Positions 18,117-26,787 of a stretch of 64,000 nucleotides of DNA are shown piece after piece. Position 1 is the stretch's first letter. Every line of letters starts with the position of its first letter. The DNA comes from SSC4 sp964443225. Lineage in GTDB: Bacteria; Chloroflexota; Anaerolineae; SSC4; Amarolineaceae. The stretch lies in contig CAYUCC010000021.1 of NCBI GenBank assembly GCA_964443225.1, positions 7,638 to 71,637 of the forward strand. The letters run 5' to 3'. A model generated the notes under the pieces. The model had not been told where the DNA came from, did no database searches, and saw only the letters and a list, made by a program, of their open reading frames with translations. The translations under genes were made by a program, and so were the position numbers.

Positions 18117-20126
18117 ATGCAGCCTGATGCCTTTTCGTTTGATCTGCAGCAGATTGCCGTCCAGTGGACACGGTTTGTCGAAAACCGCTCCCTTCTACCG
18201 GGGGTCGATCCACTGGTCGGCAACTCCTGGCGTCGCTGTGCGCCCCTGCTCAATCCGTTTGCCCAACCTCCGCTGGCACGACTCAACCCCGACACCCTCC
18301 AGCGCGTCCTGATCAGCCAGTTCGACCTCATCGCCATTGCGCGGCCGTTGATGGAGGACATCAACCAGTTCATCGAGGGCGGCGAAAGTCTGATGGCGCT
18401 GTTGGACAGCACCGGCTGTGTGCTGGCCACCCTGGGTTCGCCGGCCATCGTGCAGCGCGCCCACCGGTTGGGTTTGGCGGCGGGAACATTCTGGGATGAA
18501 GGGCGCGTGGGGACGAATGCGTTTGCCCTGGCTCAGATCGAACGTACGCCGGCGCTGGTGATTGGCGCCGAACATTACCTGACCTGTTTTCACGACCTGG
18601 TCGATGCGGCGGCGCCGATTTTTCACCCCAACGGCTATCCTGCCGGCGTCATCGGCCTGCTGTGCGATGTTCAGCGCAGCCATCCCCACACCCTGGGCAT
18701 CGTCGTGGCGGCGGCGCGCGCGTTCGAGAACCAGCTGGCCGCCGACAGCTTCACGCTCGATTCGAATCGTCACCTTACCCTGTTGAACGCCACCCTCGAA
18801 TCGATTACCGAAGGGGTGTTGGCCTGGGACGTCCATGGCACGGTCACGCAGCTCAACAAACAGGCAGCACGCCTGCTGGGTCTCAACCCTTACGCCCTGG
18901 TTGGCCATGCCCTGCGGCAGGTCGTGCAAATCCCCGCCGATATTCAGGCACTCCTCGATCGCGGTGAAAATGTCCACGGGCGCGAGGTGGAACTCCTGGT
19001 CCACGGACGACCGGTGCCGTGCGTGCTGAGCCTGGTGCCGATCCAGGTAGGCGCCGAAAAACGGGCCGGTTATCTGGCCACTCTGCAGCCGATCGAGCAG
19101 ATTCACGACCTGTACCACCGCCTGGCGGGGACGCAGGCCACCCTGACGCTCGATGACATCAAGGGCCAGTCGGCCCCGGTGCAGCGTGTGCGCCAGCAGG
19201 CACGTACCGCGGCACGCGGACGGGGCAACGTGCTGCTGCAGGGTGAATCGGGCGTGGGCAAACACGTGGTGGCGCGCGCTGTCCACAACGCCAGTACCCG
19301 TGCCAGTGGTCCGTTTGTCGCCGTCAACTGCCGCGCCATCCCGCGCGATCTGTTCTTGAGCGAATTCCTGGGCTACGAAGGCGGTGCCTTCAGCGGGGCG
19401 CGCGCCGAAGGGCGCCCCAGCAAATTCGAGCTGGCCGCCGGCGGCACCCTCTTTCTCGACGAAGTCGATGCCATTCCTCGCGAGTTCCAGTCGGCACTGG
19501 GTCGCGTCATCGAAACCGGCGAGGTGATGCGCCTGGGCGGCACACGCACGATCGCAGTCAACCTGCGCATCATCGCCTCGACCGACGTCAATATCGATAA
19601 CCTGGTGGCCGAAGGCAACTTCCAGGCCAACCTGCTCTACCGCCTGAGCTCGATCGTCATCGACCTTCCGCCGCTGCGCGAACACCGCGAGGACCTGCCC
19701 GATTTGATCGAAACGATCCTGGCGCGCATGGGGCGCAATACCAACGGCGCCGCCGTGGTGACCCCCGCCGCGCTCGAGACGCTGATGCTTTATCCCTGGC
19801 CCGGCAACGTACGCGAACTCGAAAATGTGATGGAACGCGCCTCCAGCCAGGCCCCCCTCGGCCAGCCAATCGATATCGTCCACCTCCCCGATGCCGTGCG
19901 CCACAGCAGCGTCATCGTCCCCACCCGCGAGCGCGTCGAGCCGGTCTTGAGCTTCGACGAATGGAGCCGTGAAGGCATCATTCGCGCCGGCTGGGCCACC
20001 CAGGGTAACGCCGCACAAATGGCCGCCCTGCTGGGCATCAGCCGCACCACCCTCTGGCGCAAAATGAAAACCTACAACCTCGATATCCACGCCTTCCAAA
20101 ATGACAGCAACAATGTTTCAAAATGA
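18117..20126 (+). CDS. DhaR/AcoR-type AAA+ transcriptional activator
   Basis: This 669-aa regulator has a GAF-like sensor (about 60-220), a PAS segment (about 225-320), an AAA+ domain (about 345-575) and a Fis-type helix-turn-helix (about 625-660, NAAQMAALLGISRTTLWRKM). Walker A is GESGVGKH and Walker B is GTLFLDEVDAIP. The sigma-54 contact loop reads GAFSGA (about 423-428) instead of GAFTGA. E. coli DhaR, the closest functional analogue, activates dhaKLM from a sigma-70 promoter. Position immediately upstream of the glycerol/dihydroxyacetone genes argues that it controls them. A perfect 21-bp palindrome overlaps its own stop codon. Confidence 0.85.
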   Translation: MQPDAFSFDLQQIAVQWTRFVENRSLLPGVDPLVGNSWRRCAPLLNPFAQPPLARLNPDTLQRVLISQFDLIAIARPLMEDINQFIEGGESLMALLDSTGCVLATLGSPAIVQRAHRLGLAAGTFWDEGRVGTNAFALAQIERTPALVIGAEHYLTCFHDLVDAAAPIFHPNGYPAGVIGLLCDVQRSHPHTLGIVVAAARAFENQLAADSFTLDSNRHLTLLNATLESITEGVLAWDVHGTVTQLNKQAARLLGLNPYALVGHALRQVVQIPADIQALLDRGENVHGREVELLVHGRPVPCVLSLVPIQVGAEKRAGYLATLQPIEQIHDLYHRLAGTQATLTLDDIKGQSAPVQRVRQQARTAARGRGNVLLQGESGVGKHVVARAVHNASTRASGPFVAVNCRAIPRDLFLSEFLGYEGGAFSGARAEGRPSKFELAAGGTLFLDEVDAIPREFQSALGRVIETGEVMRLGGTRTIAVNLRIIASTDVNIDNLVAEGNFQANLLYRLSSIVIDLPPLREHREDLPDLIETILARMGRNTNGAAVVTPAALETLMLYPWPGNVRELENVMERASSQAPLGQPIDIVHLPDAVRHSSVIVPTRERVEPVLSFDEWSREGIIRAGWATQGNAAQMAALLGISRTTLWRKMKTYNLDIHAFQNDSNNVSK

Positions 20127-20132
20127 AACATT
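20112..20132. promoter_or_regulatory. 21-bp palindrome, candidate DhaR-like operator
   Basis: AATGTTTCA-AAA-TGAAACATT is a perfect 9-3-9 inverted repeat overlapping the regulator's stop codon, with a TTGAAACAAAA half-site 20 bases on. A sigma-70-like promoter starts 45 bases downstream. Position and symmetry suit a dimeric Fis-type DNA-binding domain, but binding is inferred. Confidence 0.55.
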
Positions 20133-20176
20133 GAGCAGAATCTTTGTTTAACCTTGAAACAAAACCGGTTGACTTG

Positions 20177-20205
20177 TTGACCTCTGCCGGACATTGCGGT
20201 ATTTT
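20177..20205 (+). promoter_or_regulatory. Sigma-70-like promoter upstream of glpF
   Basis: TTGACC (20177-20182) and TATTTT (20200-20205) are 17 bases apart. Transcription from here would give a leader of roughly 470 bases before glpF, including both hairpins. Confidence 0.45.
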
Positions 20206-20364
20206 GGTAAACGGTATTTTCAAATCCCCGCGACCGTAGAACGGATATCGTTCGACTGGCGCTACGGAACAGTGTCGTTGTTCGTAGCAGCAGGATCAGG
20301 TCTGATCGATCGTCTTGTGAGTTGGAGTAAAACGTGCTCGCAGCGCAGGTCATCTGTCAGATAG

Positions 20365-20474
20365 GAGTCTATCCGAAAACACTTTGCAGGTTCTGTTTTC
20401 AGGACAGCATAAGCGGTTTGCGGATAGACTCTGAATGGCGCCCGAGCCCTATCGTTGAGATAGGGTTGCGGGCG
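20365..20474 (+). ncRNA. Structured leader RNA candidate with attenuator-like hairpin
   Basis: The first stem pairs GAGTCTATCCG (20365-20375) with its complement at 20421-20431 and extends to 16 bp with one mismatch. The second hairpin at 20439-20474 stacks CGCCCG/CGGGCG outside CCCTATC/GATAGGG around a GTTGA loop and is followed by TTTGTCGTT, as in a weak intrinsic terminator. The order stem then terminator resembles an attenuator. In Bacillus the glpF leader is controlled by antitermination, but no GlpP gene is visible here. No known riboswitch consensus was recognised. Confidence 0.45.
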
Positions 20475-20683
20475 TTTGTCGTTCCTGCGCGGCGCTGCGA
20501 GGTTCGAACCAGTCGACGGTACCGGGAATGTACACCAGGAAGGAGGTGGTCATTCAAATAGGAGATCGGTCGTTCTTATTGCCGGATGCCGTGGTCGGTC
20601 ATGACACGTGCAGAACGGCGGAAGTGCCCCTCATTTCAATCGTTAATCGGTTCGTTCTTGCGCAACATAGGAGGATAGGTTAG

Positions 20684-21418
20684 ATGGATATTTTAATTGC
20701 TGAGATCATCGGCACCATGCTGCTGATCCTGTTGGGTGATGGTGTGGTCGCCAACGTCTTGCTTGGCAAGACCAAGGGCAACAACGCTGGCTGGATCGTC
20801 ATTACCACGGCCTGGGCTTTCGCGGTGTTCGTGGGTGCGTACACGGCTGTCACACTGGGCAGCGGCGCACACCTGAACCCCGCCGTTACTCTGGGTCTGC
20901 TGATCAATGGTGGTATCACCTTTACCGAGGCCATTTATTACTGGATCGGTGAGTTCATCGGTGCGTTCATTGGTGCGGTGCTGGTCTGGCTGCACTACCA
21001 TCCGCACTGGAAGGAAACGCCGGATGCCGGCCTGAAGCTGGCCGTCTTTGCCACCGGTCCGGCGATCCGCAGCACCGCGTTCAACCTGATCTCAGAAATC
21101 ATCGGTACCTTCGTGCTGATGTTCGGCATCTTCGCGATCACGGGCGCCTCTATGGGAACCGGTGATGCTGCGGTGCCCTTGAACATGGGAGCCCTGGGCA
21201 TCCTGCCCGTCGCACTCCTGGTCTGGGTGATCGGTCTGGCCCTGGGTGGTACGACCGGCTATGCCATCAACCCCGCCCGTGACTTGAGCCCGCGCATTGC
21301 GCATGCCATCCTGCCCATTCCGGGCAAGGGGCCGAGCGATTGGGGTTATTCCTGGATTCCAGTTGTCGGTCCGATGGTCGGCGCGGCCCTGGCGGCATTC
21401 TTGTGGATGGCCCTGTAA
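20684..21418 (+). CDS. glpF: Glycerol facilitator (aquaglyceroporin)
   Basis: This 244-aa MIP-family channel lets glycerol cross the membrane passively. A TAGGAGG site precedes ATG 20684. Six transmembrane segments and two half-helices are visible. The first motif is HLNPAVT and the second is INPARDLSPR, where the Asp after NPAR is the mark of glycerol-conducting rather than water-only channels. The length is usual. It heads the glycerol gene cluster, 79 bp before dhaK, and stands behind the structured leader. Confidence 0.95.
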   Translation: MDILIAEIIGTMLLILLGDGVVANVLLGKTKGNNAGWIVITTAWAFAVFVGAYTAVTLGSGAHLNPAVTLGLLINGGITFTEAIYYWIGEFIGAFIGAVLVWLHYHPHWKETPDAGLKLAVFATGPAIRSTAFNLISEIIGTFVLMFGIFAITGASMGTGDAAVPLNMGALGILPVALLVWVIGLALGGTTGYAINPARDLSPRIAHAILPIPGKGPSDWGYSWIPVVGPMVGAALAAFLWMAL

Positions 21419-21497
21419 GTTAGCGTTCGATGATTGAATGGCCTGGCGAGCCGGACCCAACGGCTCGCCAGGTAAATTACCGTGAAAGGACAGGTCC

Positions 21498-22499
21498 ATG
21501 AAGAAACTAATCAATGATCCCGCTGATGTTGTCAAGGAAGAGTTGGAAGGTGTTGCCCTGGCGCACGGCGATCTGATGACGGTCCACTACGATCCCAATT
21601 TCGTCGTACGGGCCGATGCGCCGATCAAAGGAAAAGTGGGTATCGTATCGGGTGGTGGCTCGGGTCACGAGCCGATGCACGGTGGGTTCGTCGGCATGGG
21701 CATGTTGGATGCCGCGTGTCCGGGCGCCGTCTTCACCAGCCCCACACCCGACCAGATGCTGGAGGCCACCAAGGCGGTCGACGGCGGTGCGGGTGTCCTG
21801 CATATCGTCAAAAACTACACCGGTGACATTCTGAACTTCGAGATGGCCGCCGACCTGGCACGTGAAGAGGGTATCGAAGTCGAAGCGATCGTCATCGACG
21901 ACGACGTGGCCGTGCAGGACAGCCTCTACACGGCGGGCCGTCGCGGCGTCGGCACCACCGTGCTGGCCGAGAAGATCTGCGGCGCTGCGGCCGAAGAAGG
22001 GCGCAGCCTCAAAGAGGTCGCCGACCTCTGCCGCAAGGTGAACGGCTGGGGCCGCAGTATGGGCATGGCCCTCACCTCCTGTACGGTACCGCATGCGGGC
22101 AAGCCGACCTTCGACCTGCCCGAGGACGAAATGGAAATCGGTATCGGCATCCACGGCGAACCAGGCCGTGTCCGCATGGCGCTCAAATCGGCCGACGAGA
22201 TCACCGCGATGCTGATGGAGCCGATCATCAAGGACCTGCCCTTCAAGGCGGGAGATCGCGTGCTGTTGTTCGTCAACGGCATGGGCGGCACACCGCTGAT
22301 CGAGCTGTACATTGTGTATCGCAAAGCGGTCGAGATCCTGGCAGCCAACGGCATCACAGTGGCCCGCAACCTGATCGGCCCCTACATCACCAGTCTGGAA
22401 ATGGCTGGCTGCTCGATCACCGTGCTCAAGCTGGATGACGACTTGCTCAGCCTGTGGGATGCACCGGTCAAAACACCGGGCATGCGCTGGGGTGTGTAA
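21498..22499 (+). CDS. dhaK: Dihydroxyacetone kinase subunit K (PEP-dependent)
   Basis: This 333-aa subunit binds dihydroxyacetone covalently through a histidine, seen in GIGIHGEPGRVRM (about residue 218). The opening KKLINDPADVVKEELEGVALAHG and GIVSGGGSGHEPMHGGFVG are family signatures. It works with DhaL, which carries ADP as a phosphate shuttle, and with the EIIA domain of the DhaM fusion at 30672. The length matches PEP-dependent DhaK (about 330) and not the single-chain ATP-dependent enzyme. An AAAGGA site precedes ATG 21498. Confidence 0.95.
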   Translation: MKKLINDPADVVKEELEGVALAHGDLMTVHYDPNFVVRADAPIKGKVGIVSGGGSGHEPMHGGFVGMGMLDAACPGAVFTSPTPDQMLEATKAVDGGAGVLHIVKNYTGDILNFEMAADLAREEGIEVEAIVIDDDVAVQDSLYTAGRRGVGTTVLAEKICGAAAEEGRSLKEVADLCRKVNGWGRSMGMALTSCTVPHAGKPTFDLPEDEMEIGIGIHGEPGRVRMALKSADEITAMLMEPIIKDLPFKAGDRVLLFVNGMGGTPLIELYIVYRKAVEILAANGITVARNLIGPYITSLEMAGCSITVLKLDDDLLSLWDAPVKTPGMRWGV

Positions 22500-22512
22500 A
22501 ATTCTCGATTCC

Positions 22513-22572
22513 GAGGAGTGCTGCACCCCCAGGTGCAGCACGGTTTCGCACCTGGGGGGTGCGAAACTCCTC
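22513..22572. repeat. Three-way-junction palindromic repeat between dhaK and dhaL
   Basis: An outer stem GAGGAGT/ACTCCTC (22513-22519 and 22566-22572) encloses two perfect 10-bp hairpins: GTGCTGCACC-CCCA-GGTGCAGCAC and GTTTCGCACC-TGGGG-GGTGCGAAAC. It lies in the 116-bp gap between the dhaK and dhaL genes and may be a REP-like element or an mRNA-stability or partial termination site. Confidence 0.75.
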
Positions 22573-22615
22573 CGCCTCTAATCAGAACAGATCTTAATCG
22601 AACCGTAGGCAAGCT

Positions 22616-23251
22616 ATGACCATATCACGCCAGGACGTTCTCAACTGGATCAGCGCCGTTGTTGCTGTGTTGGAAGAGAACAGAGACTACCTGACACGAC
22701 TCGACTCCGCCATCGGTGATGCCGATCACGGCATGAACATGTCACGCGGCTTCCAGGCTGTGATGACCAAACTGCCGACCATCAGTGACAAAGACATCGG
22801 CACCATCTTCAAGACGGTGGGCATGACGCTGGTTTCGACCGTCGGCGGTGCCGCAGGCCCGCTTTATGGCACCTTCTTCATGCAGGCCGGATCGGCGTCC
22901 ATCGGCAAACAAGAGCTCACCGCTGCCGATTGGAGTGCCGCCCTCGAATCTGCCATCGCAGGCGTCGTGATGCGCGGTAAGGCAGTGCTTGGCGACAAAA
23001 CCATGGTCGACAGCCTGACCCCCGCTCTCGAGGCACTCAAAGCCGCCATCGCCGAACAGCAGCCGCTGACGACTGCTCTGGAACGATCCGCCCAGGCCGC
23101 CGAACAAGGCATGCTGGCGACGATTCCACTGGTGGCGCGCAAAGGGCGTGCCAGTTACCTGGGCGAACGCAGCGCCGGTCACCAAGACCCCGGTGCCACG
23201 TCGTCCTACCTCATTTTGAAGTCCGCAGCCCAGGTTTGGGCAGACTGTTAG
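22616..23251 (+). CDS. dhaL: Dihydroxyacetone kinase subunit L
   Basis: This 211-aa subunit holds ADP, is phosphorylated by the EIIA domain and passes the phosphate to dihydroxyacetone on DhaK. The nucleotide/Mg site is LDSAIGDADHGMNMSRG (about residues 29-45), and VGGAAGPLYGTFF and GDKTMVDSLTPA follow. LGERSAGHQDPGATSS near the end is also conserved. ATG 22616 is the only good start. E. coli DhaL also binds DhaR to switch it on, so a similar link with the regulator at 18117 is plausible. Confidence 0.95.
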   Translation: MTISRQDVLNWISAVVAVLEENRDYLTRLDSAIGDADHGMNMSRGFQAVMTKLPTISDKDIGTIFKTVGMTLVSTVGGAAGPLYGTFFMQAGSASIGKQELTAADWSAALESAIAGVVMRGKAVLGDKTMVDSLTPALEALKAAIAEQQPLTTALERSAQAAEQGMLATIPLVARKGRASYLGERSAGHQDPGATSSYLILKSAAQVWADC

Positions 23252-23288
23252 TACACATACGATTCGCAATCCAAAGGAGGATTCGCAC

Positions 23289-24785
23289 ATGGCAAAGTAT
23301 GCAGCAGCCGTCGATCAAGGCACCACCAGCACCCGCTTTATGGTCTTCAATCACAGCGGCCAGGTTGTTTGTTTCGATCAGAAGGAACACGAGCAGATCT
23401 ACCCCAAACCAGGCTGGGTCGAGCATGACCCCATGGAAATCTGGGCCCGCACCGTCGATGTGATCAAGGGCGCCCTCGACAAGGGCGGTATCGACCCCAA
23501 GGACATCTCGGCTGTCGGTATCACCAACCAGCGCGAGACAACCGTGGTCTGGAACCGCTTCACCGGCCAACCCTACTACAACGCCATTGTTTGGCAAGAC
23601 ACACGCACGGCTGACATCTGCAATGATCTCGCCAAAGACGGCGGCCAGGATCGTTTCCGCTCCCATGTTGGCCTGCCCCTGGCCACTTACTTCTCCGGCC
23701 CTAAGATTCGCTGGGTCCTGGACAACGTACCGGGCGTCCGCGAGGCCGCCGAAAAGGGTGAGGCCGTCTTCGGCAACATCGACACCTGGGTCATCTGGAA
23801 CCTCACCGGTGGCACCGATGGTGGCGTACACGTCACCGACGTCTCCAATGCCAGCCGCACCATGCTGATGAACCTGGAGACGCTGGACTGGGACGATAAA
23901 ATCCTGGGAATCATGGGTGTGCCGCGCAAGATGCTGCCCAAGATCGTAGCCTCCAGCGCCGTCTACGGCACCGCCAAGGGTGACCTGGTCGGCGTGCCGG
24001 TAGCCGGTGACCTGGGCGACCAGCAAGCCGCCCTCTTTGGCCAGACCTGCTTCAGCGCCGGTGAGGCCAAGAATACCTACGGCACCGGCTGTTTCATGCT
24101 GCTCAACACCGGCAACAAGCCTGTGCAGAGCAAAAACGGCCTGCTCACGACCCTGGGCTACAAGATCGGTGACCAGCCGGCGGTCTACTGCCTCGAAGGC
24201 TCCATCGCTATCACCGGTGCCCTCGTGCAGTGGCTGCGTGACAACCTCGGCCTCATCAGCCGCTCGTCGGACGTCGAAGCCCTGGCCGCAACCGTGGAAG
24301 ACAACGGCGGCATCTACTTCGTGCCCGCCTTCTCCGGCCTCTTTGCACCGTACTGGCGCAGCGATGCCCGCGGCGCAATCGTCGGCATGACCCGCTACGT
24401 CACCAAGGGTCATTTCGCCCGCGCCGCCCTGGAAGCCACCGCCTTCCAGACACGCGAGGTGCTCGATGCCATGAACGCCGACTCCGGCGTGGCCCTGACC
24501 GCCCTCAAGGTCGACGGCGGCATGGTCTACAATGAGCTGCTCATGCAGTTCCAGGCCGACGTCCTGGGTGTGCCGGTGATTCGCCCGACGGTGGCGGAGA
24601 CGACCGCACTGGGTGCGGCCTATGCGGCCGGCCTGGCGGTTGGCTTCTGGGCCAAGGTCGAAGACCTGCGCGCCAACTGGGGCAAGGACAAGGAATGGGA
24701 TCCCAAGATGGACGCCGATCATCGGGCTGCCATCTACGCCGACTGGAAGAAGGCCGTAACCCGCACCTTCGACTGGGTCAGCTAA
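23289..24785 (+). CDS. glpK: Glycerol kinase
   Basis: This 498-aa FGGY-family kinase turns glycerol into glycerol 3-phosphate with ATP. It follows an AAAGGAGG site. AAVDQGTTSTRFMVFNHSGQ forms the first phosphate loop, GITNQRETTVVWNRFTG and YNAIVWQDTRTA contact glycerol, and GDLGDQQAALFGQ and YGTGCFMLLNTG form the second ATP site. The length is normal. The product feeds GlpABC next door. The gene is followed by a long hairpin and an intrinsic terminator, so glpF-dhaK-dhaL-glpK may be one transcription unit. Confidence 0.96.
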   Translation: MAKYAAAVDQGTTSTRFMVFNHSGQVVCFDQKEHEQIYPKPGWVEHDPMEIWARTVDVIKGALDKGGIDPKDISAVGITNQRETTVVWNRFTGQPYYNAIVWQDTRTADICNDLAKDGGQDRFRSHVGLPLATYFSGPKIRWVLDNVPGVREAAEKGEAVFGNIDTWVIWNLTGGTDGGVHVTDVSNASRTMLMNLETLDWDDKILGIMGVPRKMLPKIVASSAVYGTAKGDLVGVPVAGDLGDQQAALFGQTCFSAGEAKNTYGTGCFMLLNTGNKPVQSKNGLLTTLGYKIGDQPAVYCLEGSIAITGALVQWLRDNLGLISRSSDVEALAATVEDNGGIYFVPAFSGLFAPYWRSDARGAIVGMTRYVTKGHFARAALEATAFQTREVLDAMNADSGVALTALKVDGGMVYNELLMQFQADVLGVPVIRPTVAETTALGAAYAAGLAVGFWAKVEDLRANWGKDKEWDPKMDADHRAAIYADWKKAVTRTFDWVS

Positions 24786-24787
24786 AC

Positions 24788-24824
24788 GAAGACTTCCGAA
24801 GTCTTGCAGACTTCGGAAGTCTTC
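24788..24824. repeat. 17-bp perfect hairpin after glpK
   Basis: GAAGACTTCCGAAGTCT is followed after TGC by its exact reverse complement. It begins three bases after the glpK stop codon. No T-run follows directly, so it is more likely a stability or repeat element than a terminator. Confidence 0.8.
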
Positions 24825-24865
24825 AGTCTCGTTACTCCCCGAGCGCAGTCGCTTTTGGAGAGTTC

Positions 24866-24907
24866 AAGGGCCGAAGGACAGGTTACCTGACCTCTTCGGC
24901 CCTTTTT
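24866..24907 (+). terminator. Intrinsic terminator between glpK and glpA
   Basis: AAGGGCCGAAG (24866-24876) pairs perfectly with 24894-24904, and the stem runs into TTTTT. This splits the glycerol cluster into two likely transcripts. Confidence 0.8.
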
Positions 24908-25020
24908 CGTTAGATTATCCTGACAGCGGGTGTGGGTAACGCACGCTTCCGCGTTAGCCACACCCCCCAATTCTGTAGATCGGTGCCCGCCCGTGCAGGC
25001 TCCGGTAAAGTGAGTGGTCG

Positions 25021-26787
25021 ATGAAAAGAATAGACACCGAAATCCTGATCATCGGTGGAGGCGCCACCGGCACGTCGATTGCCTGGGACGCATCACTGCG
25101 TGGCTTCCAGGTAATCCTGGTCGAAAAGCGCGACCTCACCCATGGCACGACCGGTCGCTTCCACGGACTGCTGCACAGCGGCGGTCGTTATGTGGTCAAA
25201 GATCCAGGCAGCGCCACCGAATGCATCGAGGAAAACCGCATCCTGCGCCGGACGTACGCACACTGCATCGAAGATACCTCTGGGTTTTTCGTCGTCACGC
25301 CAGAAGATGAGGGCGATTACCCTGAAAAATTCAAGGCAGGCTGCGAAGCAACCGGCGTACCCTGCACAGAAATTTCAATCGCCGAAGCGCTGCGCCGCGA
25401 GCCACTCCTCAATTCACGCAGCGTGCGCGTGTTCGAACTGCCCGACGGCTCAGCCGACAGCTTCCTGGCCACTCATGCCACCGCCCAGGCCGCACGTCTG
25501 GCAGGGGCCAAAATCCTGGTCTATCACGAAGTGATCGATTTGATTACGGAAGGGGTCGATCGTGACCGGCGCATGCTGGGCGCACGTGTCCGTAACGTCA
25601 CCACCGGCGAGGACATAGAAATTCGCGCCCAGCTGACCATCAATGCCACCGGCGCGTGGAGCGGCCGCCTCGGTGCCATGGCTGGCATTACCATCAATGT
25701 CATCCCCGGCAAGGGCACGATGGTGGCCATGAACCACCGGCTTACCAATACGGTGCTCAACCGCTGCAAAAAACCTTCCGATGGTGATATCATCGTTCCG
25801 GTCCACACGGTCGCCGTCATCGGTACGACCGATGAACGCGTCATCGATCCCGAGAACCTGCGCATCGAGCCCTGGGAAGTTCAGCTCATGCTGAGCGAAG
25901 GGGAAAAGCTCATTCCTGGCATCAGCCACGCCCGCGTCGTGCGCGCCTGGGCCGGTGTCCGGCCGCTTTACCAGGAGAGTTACACCGGCTCCAGCCGCGA
26001 AGCCACACGTGCCTTCACGCTGCTGCGCCACAACGAGCGCGACGGGATGACCGGTTTCCTGTCGATCCTGGGTGGCAAGTGGACGACCTTCCGCCTCATG
26101 GCGGAAAAGGTAGTCGATGCCGCCACCGAGCAGACTGGCACACGCAAACCCTGCACCACAGCCACCACGGTTGTACCGGGCGTGGAACAGGGCGCGTACT
26201 GGCTGGGCCATCGCCTGCATGAGGTGGAGCACAACAAACTGCAAGGCGATCTCGTTTGTGAGTGTGAGCTCGTCACGCGGGCCATGGTCGAAAACGCCGC
26301 GCGCCGCAACCCGCTCGTCACCCTGGACGACCTGCGACGTGACGTGCGCCTGGGCATGGGTCCGTGCCAGGGCGGCTTTTGCACCTATCGCGCCACCGGA
26401 ATTTTGCACGAAATGGGTGTGCATGCCGCACCCGCCAGTGCCGATGCCTACGAGCTGCAGGTCAGCGAAGAAGGTTCGGCGTGGGAGGTGGCGTATCTGC
26501 AGTCGCCGGCGCATAATGCCAACGGGCAAGACCGGCCAGCCCCACGTGTTCGCATGTCGAACGAGCAGGCTAACCTCCTCCTGCGTGATTTTCTGCAGGA
26601 ACGCTGGAAAGGACTGGTGCCGATTCTTTGGGGCCAGCAGCTCAAACAGGAACGCCTGGACGAGCTGATCTACCTCAGCCTCATGAACGCCGACCACCTT
26701 CCCGTGGGTAACAAACGCAGCCCACTGACCGAGTTCTTCCAGACGGACACCACGCCGAATGAGAATCTGGAGAAACCTCATGGATGA
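25021..26787 (+). CDS. glpA: Anaerobic glycerol-3-phosphate dehydrogenase subunit A
   Basis: This 588-aa FAD subunit oxidises glycerol 3-phosphate to dihydroxyacetone phosphate. The FAD-binding opening is EILIIGGGATGTSIAWDAS, followed by THGTTGRFHGLLHSGGRY and, near the end of the DAO domain, GGKWTTFRLMAE. The C-terminal part carries a BFD-like Fe-S domain with CECE (about 413-416) and GPCQGGFC (about 444-451). The length fits GlpA (about 540-590) and not the smaller aerobic GlpD. Its stop overlaps the glpB start by 8 bases. Electrons would pass through GlpC to quinone. Confidence 0.95.
   Translation: MKRIDTEILIIGGGATGTSIAWDASLRGFQVILVEKRDLTHGTTGRFHGLLHSGGRYVVKDPGSATECIEENRILRRTYAHCIEDTSGFFVVTPEDEGDYPEKFKAGCEATGVPCTEISIAEALRREPLLNSRSVRVFELPDGSADSFLATHATAQAARLAGAKILVYHEVIDLITEGVDRDRRMLGARVRNVTTGEDIEIRAQLTINATGAWSGRLGAMAGITINVIPGKGTMVAMNHRLTNTVLNRCKKPSDGDIIVPVHTVAVIGTTDERVIDPENLRIEPWEVQLMLSEGEKLIPGISHARVVRAWAGVRPLYQESYTGSSREATRAFTLLRHNERDGMTGFLSILGGKWTTFRLMAEKVVDAATEQTGTRKPCTTATTVVPGVEQGAYWLGHRLHEVEHNKLQGDLVCECELVTRAMVENAARRNPLVTLDDLRRDVRLGMGPCQGGFCTYRATGILHEMGVHAAPASADAYELQVSEEGSAWEVAYLQSPAHNANGQDRPAPRVRMSNEQANLLLRDFLQERWKGLVPILWGQQLKQERLDELIYLSLMNADHLPVGNKRSPLTEFFQTDTTPNENLEKPHG

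Larger units (their letters stand above)
20127..20683 (+). other. Long leader between regulator and glpF
   Basis: No gene is supported in these 557 bases. The region holds the 3' half of the palindrome, a sigma-70-like promoter (20177-20205), a long stem (20365-20431) and a terminator-like hairpin (20439-20474), then about 200 bases up to the GGAGG site of glpF. No sigma-54 box (TGGCAC-N5-TTGC) was seen by eye. Confidence 0.6.

Noticed and set aside
18195..20099. Open minus-strand frame of 634 codons opposite the DhaR-like regulator
   Set aside because: The sense strand has GAF, AAA+ and HTH motifs in order; the antisense translation has none.
20495..20530. GAGGTTCGAACC near 20500 as a T-arm of a tRNA
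   Set aside because: No acceptor, D or anticodon stems could be folded around it at proper distances.
20133..20683. Sigma-54 promoter upstream of glpF
   Set aside because: No TGGCAC-N5-TTGC-like pair was found by eye; only a sigma-70-like pair was seen.
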